In this document: one piece after another, positions 1-9,072 of the stretch
How positions within the stretch are numbered: the first letter of the stretch is position 1
Layout: every line of letters begins with the position of its first letter
Assembly (NCBI RefSeq): GCF_001280005.1
Contig: NZ_LGDW01000073.1
Location: 1 to 64,000 of the forward strand
Direction: 5' to 3'
DNA from: Streptomyces sp. NRRL WC-3618
Lineage (GTDB): Bacteria > Actinomycetota > Actinomycetes > Streptomycetales > Streptomycetaceae
DNA length: 64,000 nucleotides
Position numbers and translations under genes: made by a program
The notes under the pieces: model-generated
Seen by the model: only the letters and a program-made list of their open reading frames with translations
Database searches by the model: none
What the model was told of the DNA's origin: nothing

Positions 1-82
1 GGGGCGGCACGGGTAGGCGCAGCGGCGCCCGTTCAGCGCCGGGTTGCGCGACTCCGCCCCCCGCCCAGCCGCACCCCGGGCC

Positions 83-775
83 TCAGGCGTCCAACTCCCC
101 CCGACCCTCCCCGCGTTCCAGTTTCTCCTGGCGCCGTTCTGCCTTCAGGCGTTGGCGTTCCGCCCTCGCGAGTTTGCGGGTGACTCCCACCCCGCCCCAG
201 AAGGCGACCCCCTGGAGGATCACCCGCGGGGCGCCGGGATCTCCCAGCACCCCCTCCTGGCTGTGGTCGAAGCCGCCCATGATGCCGATGCCCCGCACGA
301 CCACCTCGATGCCGGGCGGCACAACCACATTCATGCCGCCCATGATCGCGACGCAGTTGACAACCACCTCACGGTCCACGAAGTTCGCCTCGCGCAGGTC
401 GAGTTCCCCGCCGCCCCAGAACGCCAACGAGTTGAACCGCCGAGGCACCGTCCAGCGCCCCCTGCGCTGAAACCCGCCCATGACGGCGACAGCCCACCGC
501 GAGGACCCCTCACCCCCGACGATCCGGTCCGCCCAACTCCCGCCACCCACCGGCTGCTTGACCATGCTCACCGCAGGCGCACTCACCCCGGCCCCCGGCA
601 GGTCACGAGTGATCGGCGCCAACTCACCGTACGTACGCGCCCGATACGTCGCGTCGAACCGCTCCTCGAACTCGGCCATGTCCAGCCGGCCCTCCGCGAG
701 GGCGTCCCGCAGTACCTCGGCGACTCGTTCACGATCGGCGTCGGAAGCGCGCAGCTCCGGAAGGTCGTCCGTCAT
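83..775 (-). CDS. DUF1707 and LiaF-like domain protein
   Basis: A 230-residue protein. Residues 8-60 match the DUF1707 (SHOCT-like) module, with the pattern ASDADRERVAEVL followed by GRL and an E/F-rich helix. The C-terminal half has repeating short beta strands around MGG and FWGG turns, as in LiaF-type cell-wall-stress proteins. No signal peptide or clear membrane helix is seen, so a cytoplasmic or peripheral location is inferred. It is the last gene after the ABC exporter genes and is separated from them by only about 30 bases, so co-transcription is likely. Its exact role is unknown; a link to envelope stress is an inference from the family. Confidence 0.8.
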   Translation of the reverse strand: MTDDLPELRASDADRERVAEVLRDALAEGRLDMAEFEERFDATYRARTYGELAPITRDLPGAGVSAPAVSMVKQPVGGGSWADRIVGGEGSSRWAVAVMGGFQRRGRWTVPRRFNSLAFWGGGELDLREANFVDREVVVNCVAIMGGMNVVVPPGIEVVVRGIGIMGGFDHSQEGVLGDPGAPRVILQGVAFWGGVGVTRKLARAERQRLKAERRQEKLERGEGRGELDA

Positions 776-807
776 ACCCGCAGCCTACGAGGTCCCCCCG
801 GGGCACG

Positions 808-1863
808 CTACGAGACCGCGCGCCCCGACTTCCCGGCCTGCTCGGCGTACATTTTCGCGATCACGGCCTCGATGTCCGGCTCCCGTACCGACAGGTCCAC
901 CAGCGGATAATCCGCCGCGATCCGCGCGACCAGCGGAGCCGCCGACTCCGTCGCCGGGAACGCCAGCCACTGACGCGGGCCGTCCACCCGTACGACCCGC
1001 GCCGACGGCACCTCGATCGGCGGCAGCTCCCGCTCCAGGTCCACGACGAGGGTCCGCTCGCTGTCGCCCACCTCGTGCAGGCCGGTCAGCGGGCCGTCGT
1101 ACATCAGGCGGCCGTGGTCGATGACCATCACGCGCGAGCAGAGCTGCTCGATGTCCTGGAGATCGTGCGTCGTCAGCAGGACCGTCGTGCCGCGCTCGGC
1201 GTTCAGGTCCCGCAGGAACTCACGGACCCTGGCCTTCGAGATCACGTCCAGGCCGATCGTCGGCTCGTCGAGGTACAGCACCTCCGGGTCGTGCAGCAGA
1301 GCCGCCGCGATGTCACCGCGCATCCGCTGCCCCAGGGACAGTTGACGGACCGGTACGTCCAACAGGTCGGCAAGTTCGAGGAGTTCGACGCAACGGTCCA
1401 GGTTCTCCCGGTAACGGGCGTCAGGGATGCGGTACATGCGGTGCATCAGGCGGTACGAGTCGATCAGCGGAAGGTCCCACCACAGCGTCGTACGCTGCCC
1501 GAACACCACCCCGATCCGCCGCGCGAGCCGCGTGCGCTCACGGGACGGATCGATACCGGCGACGCGCAGCCGGCCGCCGCTGGGGGTGAGGATGCCCGTC
1601 AGCATCTTGATCGTCGTCGACTTCCCGGCACCGTTCGGACCGATGTAGCCGACCATCTCTCCGCGCGCCACCCGGAAGGAGATCGAGTCGACCGCCCGCA
1701 CCTCCCGCCGCTCACTCCTCATGAACCCGGTCCGCTTGCGCACGTCGAAGACCTTCTCGACGCCGTCCAGTTCGATGAAGGACTCATTGAACGAATCATT
1801 GACGGACTCATTGGCGGACTCGTTGACGGACTCGTTGACGGACTCGTTGAACGAAAGGTCCAC
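808..1863 (-). CDS. ABC-2 exporter ATP-binding protein
   Basis: A 351-residue ATPase of an ABC-2 (DrrA/NatA-like) exporter. Walker A GPNGAGKST is at residues 75-83, followed by the signature LSLGQRMRGD, Walker B VLYLDEPT and an H-loop TTHD. I chose the GTG at 1863 because GGGGAG lies 8 bases upstream inside the end of the permease gene; longer readings would overlap that gene. Residues 5-28 are a tetrapeptide repeat of the form (F/V/A)N(E/D)S, six copies, encoded by a 12-base tandem repeat. This precedes the conserved domain and looks like an unstructured extension. It should energise export with the two permeases upstream; the substrate is not evident. Confidence 0.9.
   Translation of the reverse strand: MDLSFNESVNESVNESANESVNDSFNESFIELDGVEKVFDVRKRTGFMRSERREVRAVDSISFRVARGEMVGYIGPNGAGKSTTIKMLTGILTPSGGRLRVAGIDPSRERTRLARRIGVVFGQRTTLWWDLPLIDSYRLMHRMYRIPDARYRENLDRCVELLELADLLDVPVRQLSLGQRMRGDIAAALLHDPEVLYLDEPTIGLDVISKARVREFLRDLNAERGTTVLLTTHDLQDIEQLCSRVMVIDHGRLMYDGPLTGLHEVGDSERTLVVDLERELPPIEVPSARVVRVDGPRQWLAFPATESAAPLVARIAADYPLVDLSVREPDIEAVIAKMYAEQAGKSGRAVS
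1780..1851 (-). repeat. 12-base tandem repeat, six copies, in coding region
   Basis: Six near-identical 12-base units encode the NES-type tetrapeptides at the N terminus of the ABC ATPase. The unit keeps the reading frame, so copy number can change without breaking the gene. Confidence 0.85.
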
Positions 1864-1867
1864 GTGC

Positions 1868-2788
1868 CTAACTCCCCGTGCTTCGGTACGAACGAAGTCC
1901 CGCCCGCCACGCCAGCCCGGCGAGCGCGCAGCAGCCCGCCGCCACCAGCGGCGGCAGGAACGCCACCCACGTCGGCAGATCGAGCGGATACGGGCGGCCC
2001 AGCACATACAGCGCGGGCAGCCAGTTGACGAAGGCCAGCGGGAGGACGAACGTCACCCCGCGCACCAGATCCTGCGCGAACAGACCCGGCGGATACTGCA
2101 ACAGCGTGCTGCCGCCGTACGTGAACGCGTTCTGCACCTCGGAGGCGTCCCGCGCCACGAACTGGAACGCCGCGCCCGCGACGAACACCGCGCAGAAGAT
2201 CGCCCCGCCACTGACCACCATCACCGGCATCAGCAGCACCTTGGCCGTCGTCCACTGGACGCCGTCGAGGGAGAGCAGGGCGTAGCCGAGCACCATGAGC
2301 CCCTGGGTGATCCGGCCCAGGCGGCGCAGCGCGAACCGGTCCGCGGCGACCTGCGCGAGCACCGGCGCCGGCCGGACGAGCAGCGTGTCCAGGGTGCCGT
2401 CGCGGACCCGGCGCCCCAGCCGATCCATCGACCCGACGACGAGGTCGGCGATCCCGAACGCGACCGCCGACAGCCCGTACAGAAACGCCACCTCGGGCAG
2501 CGAGTAGCCGCCGAGCCGCTCGATCTGCGAGAACATCAGCACGATCGCCAGGAAGTCGAGGCAGGTCGCCACGAAGTTCCCGAGCGTGGTCATCACGAAG
2601 GACGCCCGGTACGCCATCGTCGACCGGATCCACATCGCGGCGATCATCCGATAGGCCCGCACACCGTCGAACACCCGCTCCCGGCGGCTGAGCGGCCCGT
2701 CGTCCCAGCCCTCACCGCCGTCCCACCGCTCGCCCCGGACACCGGCCCGCACCGCACCGGCGACACCCACATCCCCCACGTCACCCAC
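1868..2788 (-). CDS. ABC-2 family permease (second)
   Basis: A 306-residue integral membrane protein with about six hydrophobic segments; the conserved part begins near RAYRMIAAMWIRSTMAYR. It resembles the DUF990/ABC-2 permease family, which pairs as a heterodimer with a second related permease. The ATG at 2788 overlaps the stop of the upstream permease by 8 bases, which suggests translational coupling. The first residues (MGDVGDVGV) come from a short tandem repeat at the gene junction, and a start nearer residue 47 is also possible. It is the membrane half of the exporter with the ATPase directly downstream. Confidence 0.85.
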   Translation of the reverse strand: MGDVGDVGVAGAVRAGVRGERWDGGEGWDDGPLSRRERVFDGVRAYRMIAAMWIRSTMAYRASFVMTTLGNFVATCLDFLAIVLMFSQIERLGGYSLPEVAFLYGLSAVAFGIADLVVGSMDRLGRRVRDGTLDTLLVRPAPVLAQVAADRFALRRLGRITQGLMVLGYALLSLDGVQWTTAKVLLMPVMVVSGGAIFCAVFVAGAAFQFVARDASEVQNAFTYGGSTLLQYPPGLFAQDLVRGVTFVLPLAFVNWLPALYVLGRPYPLDLPTWVAFLPPLVAAGCCALAGLAWRAGLRSYRSTGS

Positions 2789-3581
2789 CCTGAACCACCA
2801 CCCGCCGAGTAGCGACCGCCTGCAACAAGCGCCCCACCGCCAGCAGCGCCACCGCCCACCCGGCCTGGAAGGCGAACGTGCCCAGCGGATCCGCCTCCCC
2901 CAGCAGGATGTCCGCCGGCGCCTGGATCAGCGCCGCCCACGGCAGGGCCCGTACGACCTCGCCGAGCAGCCCCGGGAAGACGTTCAGCGGCAGCACCATG
3001 CCCGAGCAGAACACGCCCGCGAGCCACGCCATCTGGATGACGCCCGCACCGTCGAGGAGCCAGAACGCGGTCAGCGCCACCAGGAACCGGAACGAGTAGC
3101 TGACCAGCATTCCCAGCGCGACCGCGACCAGGAACGCCAGCCAGGTCACTGGGGAGGTCGGAAGCGTCAGGTCGAAGAGCCAGGCGCCGACCGCGACCGG
3201 GATCAGTCCCCGGCCCAGCAGATGGAACAGGGCCCGGCCCATGTCCTGGGCCAGCCACCACAGCTGCAGGTCGGCCGGCCGGTAAAGGTCGATCGCGATG
3301 TCACCCGTACGGATACGTTCGATCAGCTCGTCCTCGAAGCCAGTGCCCATCACGCACATCGTCATCAGCAGCGCCTGGCCCAGCCACACATAGGTGAGAG
3401 CCTGGGACTGGTCGTACCCACCGAGGTGCGGTCTCTCGTCCCACAGCGCGATGTAGGTGTAGGCCAGGATCACGCCGAAGACGGTGTTGGTGAACATCCC
3501 CGCCAGCGTGGCCGTCCGGTAGGTGGCATAACGTCGGAAACCCCCGGCCGCGACGGCCGCGTACAACCGCCCAGAACCCAC
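2781..3581 (-). CDS. ABC-2 family permease (first)
   Basis: A 266-residue membrane protein and the first gene of the exporter operon. It has about six membrane segments and the motif FEDELIERIRTGDIAIDLYRPA, typical of the ABC-2/DUF990 permeases that accompany DrrA-like ATPases. The open frame runs much further upstream into the divergent penicillin-binding protein gene, so the start was placed at GTG 3581, where GGAAGG sits 8 bases upstream. The remaining 210 bases to the divergent gene hold both promoters. Substrate unknown. Confidence 0.85.
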   Translation of the reverse strand: MGSGRLYAAVAAGGFRRYATYRTATLAGMFTNTVFGVILAYTYIALWDERPHLGGYDQSQALTYVWLGQALLMTMCVMGTGFEDELIERIRTGDIAIDLYRPADLQLWWLAQDMGRALFHLLGRGLIPVAVGAWLFDLTLPTSPVTWLAFLVAVALGMLVSYSFRFLVALTAFWLLDGAGVIQMAWLAGVFCSGMVLPLNVFPGLLGEVVRALPWAALIQAPADILLGEADPLGTFAFQAGWAVALLAVGRLLQAVATRRVVVQGG

Positions 3582-3792
3582 GACACCAGCCTTCCGCGAC
3601 GTTTCCGGACCGAAGCGCAGGAGCCTAGTCCACGCCGCTGTCCGCCCGCCACGCGTTTTCGGCGGAACCGTGCCGAGGTCAGGGAACTGATCGGGTGGTG
3701 CGACAGTCTTCAAGAGGGGGCGTTGTAGAGGTTTGAAACGCGTGAGAGGTCGTACGGGAACGTACGACGCGAAACAGGAGTCCGTGCACCAC
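3582..3792. promoter_or_regulatory. Divergent promoter region, exporter and PBP
   Basis: About 210 bases lie between the start of the exporter operon (minus strand) and the start of the penicillin-binding protein (plus strand). Both promoters must lie here, but no convincing -35/-10 pair stands out by eye. AGGAG at 3776-3780 is the likely ribosome site of the plus-strand gene. Confidence 0.5.
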
Positions 3793-6417
3793 ATGAGCGA
3801 CCAGCCAGAGCCGCAGCAACCGACGCAGGACCCGGCACCCGCAAAACCCGTACCCGTCGCAGAAACCGACCCGAAACCCGAGACGGCCCCCGACACGGAT
3901 TCGGATGGGGGACCGGTCGCGGGACCGGTCGCGGGACCGGTCGCGGAACCGGTCGCGGAACCGGACCGGGAATCGGACGTCGCGGAGGGCGGGACACCCG
4001 AGAAGGCCACGCAGGCCACGCAGGCTCCGACGGCTCCGACGGCTCCGACGGCTCCGACGGCCAAGCGTCCTCGGCGTACCGGATGGCGGCGACTGGTCCC
4101 GACCTGGCGCTTCGTGCTCGGCACGTTCCTCGTCGGGATCCTGCTGGTCATCGGCCTGTTCGCGCTTGGCTACTACATGGTCGACATCCCGGCGGCGAAC
4201 GCGGCGGCCATCAAGCAGAGCAACGTCTACCTCTACGCCGACGGCAGCCAGCTCGCCCGCGACGGCGAGGTCAACCGCGAGAACGTGGCCCTGTCGCAGA
4301 TCTCCAAGGACGCCCAGCACGCCGTACTGGCAGCCGAGGACCGCGACTTCTACACCGAGTCGGCGATCGACCCCAAGGCGATGCTCCGCGCCGCCTGGAA
4401 CACGGTGACCGGCAAGGGCAAGCAGTCCGGCTCGACGATCACCCAGCAGTACGTGAAGAACTACTACCTCGCACAGGACCAGACCGTCACCCGAAAGGTG
4501 AAGGAGTTCTTCATCTCGATCAAGCTGGACCGGGTGAAATCCAAGGACCAGATCCTCGAGGGCTACCTCAACACCAGCTACGCCGGCCGCAACTCCTACG
4601 GCCTCCAGGCCGCCGCCCAGGCCTACTACGGCGTCGACGCCGTCGAACTGACCGCCGGCCAGGGCGCCTACCTCGCCGCACTGCTGAACGCGCCCAGCGA
4701 GTACGACGTGATCGCCCACCCCGAGAACAGGCCGGCCGCGCTCGCCCGCTGGAACTACGTCCTCGACGGCATGGTCAAGCAGGGCTGGCTGACCGAGTCC
4801 GCGCGCAAGGGCATCACGTTCCCGGAGCCCAGGCAGTCGATCGTCTCGACGGGCCTGTCCGGCCAGCGCGGCTACCTGGTCAAGGCGGTCGACGACTACC
4901 TGTTCGACAACAAGATCCTCACCGAGGACGAACTCCAGGCCGGCGGCTACCGCATCACCACCACCCTGCAGAAGCCCAAGCAGGACGCCTTCGTGAAGGC
5001 GGTCAACGACAAGGTGATGAAGAAGCTCGACAAGAAGAACAACAAGGTCGACAACTACGTCCGCGCGGGCGGCGTCGCCATCGACCCCGCCACCGGCAAG
5101 GTCCTCGCGATGTACGGCGGCATCGACTACACCAAGCAGTACGTCAACAACGCGACCCGCCGCGACTACCAGGACGGCTCCACCTTCAAGCCGTTCGTGT
5201 TCACCTCCGCCGTCCAGAACGGCTCGGTGACCCAGGACGGCCGGACGATCACCCCGAACACCTACTACGACGGCACCAACAAACGCCCCGTCCAGGGCTG
5301 GAGCGGCGCGGAGTACGCCCCCGAGAACGAGGACCAGGGCACGTACGGCGAGATCACGGTCCGCACCGCCACCAACAAGTCCGTCAACTCGGTGTACGCG
5401 CAGATGGCGGTGGACGTCGGCCCCGCCAAGGTCCGGAAGACGGCCGTCGACCTCGGTCTGCCCTCCGACACCCCTGACCTCAACCCGTACCCGTCCATCG
5501 CCCTCGGCACGTCGACGGCCAGCGTCCTCGACATGACGGAGGCGTACGCCACGCTCGCCAACCACGGCAAGCACGGCACGTACACGATCATCGAGAAGAT
5601 CACCAAGGACGGCCAGGACGGCGCGGTGACCCTCCCCAAGCAGAAGCCGAGGCAGGTCGTCTCGCGCGAGGCCGCCGACACGACCACCGCGGTCCTGCAG
5701 AGCGTGGTCGAGGAGGGCACGGCGACCGCCGCCCAGGAGGCCGACCGCCCGGTCGCCGGCAAGACCGGCACGGCCGAGGAGGACACGGCGGCCTGGTTCG
5801 CCGGCTACACCCCCGACCTCGCGACGGTCGTCTCCGTCATGGGCCAGGACCCCGTCACCGGCAAGCACAAGTCGCTGTACGGCGCGATGGGCCTCGAACG
5901 CGTCAACGGCGGCGGCGCCCCCGCCGAGATCTGGGCCCAGTTCACCAAGACGGCCCTGAAGGGCAAGGAGGCGAAGGACTTCGACCTCCAGCTCCAGGAC
6001 GGCGCCGATGAACAGCCGCTCCCGCCCGCCGACCAGCAGCCCGACCCCGGCACGGACGCCGGCCAGGACAACGGCGGCACCACGGACGGCACCACCGGCG
6101 GCCCCAAGGAAACCCCGAGCACGAAACCCACCCCAGGGGGTACGACGAACGGCGGCACCCCGACGACGGGCGGCACCCCGACCACCGGCGGCGACACCAC
6201 GACGACCGGGGGCACGCCCACCACGGGCGGCACAACCACCGACGGCACCACCGGCGACACGACCGACACCGGCGGCGGTACGACGGACACCGGGGGCACG
6301 ACCGACACCGGCGGCGGGACCACCGACACCGGCGGGACGTCGGACTCGGGCGGCGACACGGGAGGAACGACGCCGGGGGTGGCGGGCGGGGCGCTCAGCC
6401 CGTCGAGAACAAACTGA
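3793..6417 (+). CDS. Class A penicillin-binding protein
   Basis: An 874-residue bifunctional peptidoglycan synthase. Order: a low-complexity cytoplasmic tail with GPVA and TAP repeats (residues 35-95), one membrane anchor (103-129), a GT51 glycosyltransferase domain with catalytic E182 in AEDRDFY, then a transpeptidase with S463-x-x-K466 (STFK), S530-V-N532 and K657-T-G659. All catalytic motifs are present. From about residue 738 the protein is a Thr/Gly/Asp-rich tail without a PASTA domain. Start choice is uncertain: ATG 3793 has AGGAG 12 bases upstream, GTG 3784 only 3. It polymerises and cross-links glycan strands outside the membrane. A perfect palindrome follows the gene. Confidence 0.95.
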   Translation: MSDQPEPQQPTQDPAPAKPVPVAETDPKPETAPDTDSDGGPVAGPVAGPVAEPVAEPDRESDVAEGGTPEKATQATQAPTAPTAPTAPTAKRPRRTGWRRLVPTWRFVLGTFLVGILLVIGLFALGYYMVDIPAANAAAIKQSNVYLYADGSQLARDGEVNRENVALSQISKDAQHAVLAAEDRDFYTESAIDPKAMLRAAWNTVTGKGKQSGSTITQQYVKNYYLAQDQTVTRKVKEFFISIKLDRVKSKDQILEGYLNTSYAGRNSYGLQAAAQAYYGVDAVELTAGQGAYLAALLNAPSEYDVIAHPENRPAALARWNYVLDGMVKQGWLTESARKGITFPEPRQSIVSTGLSGQRGYLVKAVDDYLFDNKILTEDELQAGGYRITTTLQKPKQDAFVKAVNDKVMKKLDKKNNKVDNYVRAGGVAIDPATGKVLAMYGGIDYTKQYVNNATRRDYQDGSTFKPFVFTSAVQNGSVTQDGRTITPNTYYDGTNKRPVQGWSGAEYAPENEDQGTYGEITVRTATNKSVNSVYAQMAVDVGPAKVRKTAVDLGLPSDTPDLNPYPSIALGTSTASVLDMTEAYATLANHGKHGTYTIIEKITKDGQDGAVTLPKQKPRQVVSREAADTTTAVLQSVVEEGTATAAQEADRPVAGKTGTAEEDTAAWFAGYTPDLATVVSVMGQDPVTGKHKSLYGAMGLERVNGGGAPAEIWAQFTKTALKGKEAKDFDLQLQDGADEQPLPPADQQPDPGTDAGQDNGGTTDGTTGGPKETPSTKPTPGGTTNGGTPTTGGTPTTGGDTTTTGGTPTTGGTTTDGTTGDTTDTGGGTTDTGGTTDTGGGTTDTGGTSDSGGDTGGTTPGVAGGALSPSRTN
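3910..3969 (+). repeat. 12-base tandem repeat in PBP N-terminal tail
   Basis: About five copies of a 12-base unit (ggaccggtcgcg and close variants) encode GPVA/EPVA tetrapeptides in the cytoplasmic tail. A second tandem run encoding TAP follows near 4025-4062. Both are in frame. Confidence 0.85.
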
Positions 6418-6436
6418 CGCCGACTGACGGCGACCC

Positions 6437-6494
6437 GACATACAGAAAGGAGGGGCTGGTGACCATGGTCACCAGCCCCTCCTTTCTGTATGTC
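6437..6494. terminator. Perfect 58-bp palindrome, bidirectional terminator
   Basis: The two 29-base arms are exact reverse complements and meet with no unpaired centre (gaccatggtc is the middle). It lies between the convergent PBP and GroES-like genes, so a two-way terminator is the simple reading. The absence of any loop and the perfect match over 29 bp are unusual. Confidence 0.8.
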
Positions 6495-6542
6495 AGAGAT
6501 GCAGGAGGTCATCTCAGAGATACAGGAGGTCAGAGATACAGG
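6494..6542. repeat. Direct repeats of a 16-base unit
   Basis: Three copies of cagagatacaggaggt: 6494-6509 with one difference, 6515-6530 exact, and 6531-6542 partial. The last copies span the stop codon of the GroES-like gene at 6530-6532. Confidence 0.8.
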
Positions 6543-6886
6543 CCGGTCGAGTCCTCGGACCCCTCGAAGCGGTCCGCCGCGACGGCATGCAGATCACGCT
6601 CGCGCATCAGCACATAGGCGACCCCGCGCACCTCCACCTCGGAAAGGTCCTCCGGGTCGTACAGGACACGGTCGCCCGGCTCCACCGTCCGCACGTTCTG
6701 CCCGACCGCGACGACCTCCGCCCAGGCCAGCCGGCGCCCGACCGCCGCCGTGGCGGGAATCAGGATGCCGCCGCCGGAACGCCGCTCGCCCTCGCTGACG
6801 TCCTGCCGCACGAGCACACGGTCGTGCAGCATCCGGATGGGCAACTTGTCGTGATGGATGCTCTTCTCATTGCCTTTGGCACTCAC
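6530..6886 (-). CDS. GroES-like co-chaperonin family protein
   Basis: A 118-residue cpn10-fold protein. The core LPIRMLHDRVLVRQD, the central SGGGILIP mobile-loop region, GDRVLYDP and the YVLMRERDL strand match GroES. It is longer than canonical GroES (about 97-102 residues) because of both tails, and no groEL gene is adjacent, so it is probably a paralogue and not the main co-chaperonin. It may cap a chaperonin or have moved to another role. Its 3-prime end lies in a 16-base direct repeat. The next minus-strand gene upstream is a DUF3618 membrane protein. Confidence 0.85.
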   Translation of the reverse strand: MSAKGNEKSIHHDKLPIRMLHDRVLVRQDVSEGERRSGGGILIPATAAVGRRLAWAEVVAVGQNVRTVEPGDRVLYDPEDLSEVEVRGVAYVLMRERDLHAVAADRFEGSEDSTGLYL

Positions 6887-6907
6887 CCTCCGAACCTACC
6901 CGCCTCT

Positions 6908-7240
6908 TCAGCCCTTGCGCCGCCTGGTACCCAGAGCGAGCACCCCGACGAGCCCCACGACGACAAGGGCGACGGGCACGATCCGCTCCAGCCTCGGCGC
7001 GCCGTCCACGTCGACGAACTGTCCTTTGACGTCGCCGACGAGCCGGTTGACGCCGACGTAGGCACGCCCGAGGGTGTGATCGATATTCGAGACGACCTTG
7101 GCCTTGGCGTCGCCGACGATCGTCTTCGGGTGCACCCGCACCCCGATCTCGTCGAGCGTCTCGGCCAGCGTCTCGCGACGACGCCTGATGTCCGCCTCGA
7201 TCTGCGCCGGGGTTCTGCTGCTGTCCGAGGTGTCCGCCAC
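6908..7240 (-). CDS. DUF3618 domain membrane protein
   Basis: A 110-residue protein. The N-terminal motif RTPAQIEADIRRRRETLAETLDEI defines DUF3618. A middle amphipathic region follows, then a single membrane helix (VPVALVVVGLVGVLAL) and a basic C-terminal tail RRRKG, which implies a tail-anchored protein with a cytosolic N terminus. Function is not established for the family. It lies 21 bases upstream of the GroES-like gene on the same strand and may share its transcript. It is divergent from bcp across about 160 bases. Confidence 0.85.
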   Translation of the reverse strand: MADTSDSSRTPAQIEADIRRRRETLAETLDEIGVRVHPKTIVGDAKAKVVSNIDHTLGRAYVGVNRLVGDVKGQFVDVDGAPRLERIVPVALVVVGLVGVLALGTRRRKG

Positions 7241-7398
7241 CGTACGCCCTCCGAAGTCCGCTACCGCATTGATGCACTACTCCGGACAGTCTGTCAGTTC
7301 CGCCTACGACCGCACTGTCAGCACCCCCGGTTAGGCTCGGACCGCGCCCTTCCACGGGCGCACGAGGACTCACGAGGACGTACGAGGAGACCAGACCG

Positions 7399-7866
7399 AT
7401 GAGCGAGCGACTCCAGCCCGGTGACGTGGCCCCGGCCTTCACCCTGCCCGACGCCGACGGCAACGAGGTGTCGCTGGCCGACCACAAGGGCCGCAAGGTC
7501 ATCGTCTACTTCTACCCGGCCGCCCTCACCCCCGGCTGCACGAAGCAGGCCTGCGACTTCACGGACAACCTCGACCTCCTGGCCGGCGCGGGCTACGACG
7601 TGATCGGCATCTCCCCCGACAAGCCGGAGAAGCTCGCGAAGTTCCGCGAGAAGGAGAACCTGAAGGTCACCCTGCTCGGCGACCCGGACAAGACGGTCCT
7701 GGAGGCGTACGCCGCCTTCGGCGAGAAGATGAACTACGGCAAGACGTACATGGGCGTCATCCGCTCCACGATCGTGGTGGACGAGGAGGGCAAGGTGGAA
7801 CGGGCCCTGTACAACGTCCGGGCCACGGGCCACGTAGCGAAGATCATTAAGGACCTGGGCGTCTGA
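7399..7866 (+). CDS. bcp: Thiol peroxidase Bcp (peroxiredoxin Q)
   Basis: A 155-residue peroxiredoxin that reduces hydrogen and organic peroxides using thioredoxin. The peroxidatic Cys is C47 in TPGCTKQAC and the resolving Cys is C52, the spacing typical of Bcp. FYPAALTPGC and the FREKENLKVTLLGDP segment match the family, and the length is normal. It is cytoplasmic. The ribosome site GAGGAG lies shortly before the ATG at 7399. It is followed by an unrelated HNH gene that appears inserted before tRNA-Leu. Confidence 0.95.
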   Translation: MSERLQPGDVAPAFTLPDADGNEVSLADHKGRKVIVYFYPAALTPGCTKQACDFTDNLDLLAGAGYDVIGISPDKPEKLAKFREKENLKVTLLGDPDKTVLEAYAAFGEKMNYGKTYMGVIRSTIVVDEEGKVERALYNVRATGHVAKIIKDLGV

Positions 7867-8013
7867 GGGCCCGTTTCGCCTGCTCGGGCGGCCCGTACCG
7901 GTTCAAGCCCGGCGCGGGCCGCTTTGCATTTCGGGCGTGACTGTCCGATAAACGGTTCGTTACTCCGTACGAGGCCACGAACGGGTGGTCGGGAAGCGGA
8001 GGAGAGAGCAGTG

Positions 8014-9018
8014 ATGCCATCAACAGACCCGTACGGCAAGGAGCGGCTCGCACCGGTCGTCGCCGAAGCACGTAACTGGACGGATCTGATGCGGCGGCTC
8101 GATCTCCGGCCCAGCGGAGGGCAACGGCGCGTGCTCCAGGAGAAAGTCGCCGGTCATGGACTGGACACCAGCCACTTCGCGAAACCGAGCCCATGGCGCA
8201 AGTACCCTGACGCCGCCATCGCGGAAGCCGCGAACTCCTCTTCGTCGCTACGCGAAGTGGCCCTCAAGCTGGGCGCCACCCCAGCCACCGGAACCCTTTC
8301 CCACATCAGGCGTCGCATCGACGCCGCGGGCATCGACATCAGCCACTTTCCCGGCGCGAACCGTGCAGAGTTGGACCTGCCCTTCACCCCTGAGGAACTG
8401 AAGGCGGCGGCAGCAGACGTCACCAGCGTGCGTGGTGTGGCGCGGGCCCTGGGCGTACCGGACGACAGTCGCTCTCGTGCGACGTTGAGCCGCATGCTGC
8501 GTGCACAGGGCGTCAGTACAGAGCATCTCTCGCATCATCGCGCGACCATCCCCGAAGACAAGCTTCGCGACCTTGTTCCGGGCTCCACGAGCTATGCCGA
8601 CGTGATGCGTGGCCTCGGCATGGACGTCAATGACATCAACCACCGGCGCGTCCGTCGCACGGCAGCCCGCCTCGGCCTCGACACAACCCACTTCAAGCGC
8701 CGTGCCTGGGGCCGACCCGATGCCCCCGCACCAGCACCCACCGCTCACCGGGTACTCGTCCTGCTGCCCGACCACGCAGGCCGGACCAACAGGACTCAAC
8801 TACACCGGGCCCTGAACGAGCTTGGAGTGCCTTACGCGTGCGAGAGCTGCGGCAACACCGGCGAATGGCTGGGCCGCCCCATCACCTTGCAGATCGACCA
8901 CATCAACGGAGCCTGGCGTGACAACCGCCGGGAGAATCTGCGATACCTCTGCCCTAACTGCCACGCTGTGACGGAGACCTGGTGCCGCAAAAAGGGGAGG
9001 GCGCCTCTCGCGGGGTGA
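8014..9018 (+). CDS. HNH endonuclease with four helical repeats
   Basis: A 334-residue protein not placed in a named family. The C terminus is an HNH nuclease module with zinc-knuckle cysteines C276/C279 and C313/C316 around IDHINGAWRDNRRENLR (H296 as general base). The N-terminal 230 residues hold four tandem units of about 46 residues (near 11-55, 65-112, 127-172, 183-227), each looking like a helix-turn-helix and ending in G(L/I/V)DTSHF or a close variant. A partial fifth unit precedes the HNH part. The start ATG has GGAGGAG about 10 bases upstream. Third codon positions are less G/C-biased than in the neighbours. With tRNA-Leu 54 bases downstream, lateral acquisition is likely. The target is unknown. 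Confidence 0.75.
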   Translation: MPSTDPYGKERLAPVVAEARNWTDLMRRLDLRPSGGQRRVLQEKVAGHGLDTSHFAKPSPWRKYPDAAIAEAANSSSSLREVALKLGATPATGTLSHIRRRIDAAGIDISHFPGANRAELDLPFTPEELKAAAADVTSVRGVARALGVPDDSRSRATLSRMLRAQGVSTEHLSHHRATIPEDKLRDLVPGSTSYADVMRGLGMDVNDINHRRVRRTAARLGLDTTHFKRRAWGRPDAPAPAPTAHRVLVLLPDHAGRTNRTQLHRALNELGVPYACESCGNTGEWLGRPITLQIDHINGAWRDNRRENLRYLCPNCHAVTETWCRKKGRAPLAG

Positions 9019-9072
9019 CGCGGTCGCCCCGTACACTTGCAGCCGCCCGTCATGCTGGACAGCGGGTGACTG

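Noticed and set aside
1..82. A gene at the window edge
   Set aside because: No frame in this short stretch continues convincingly; only a small GC-rich hairpin is suggested.
3679..6441. A 920-codon minus-strand frame opposite the PBP gene
   Set aside because: It mirrors the PBP codons exactly and is rich in Arg, Gly and Val with no domain; the plus-strand PBP has complete catalytic motifs.
7924..8013. An earlier start for the HNH gene
   Set aside because: The ribosome site GGAGGAG at about 7998-8004 fits the ATG at 8014; the upstream residues are basic and unlike the repeats.
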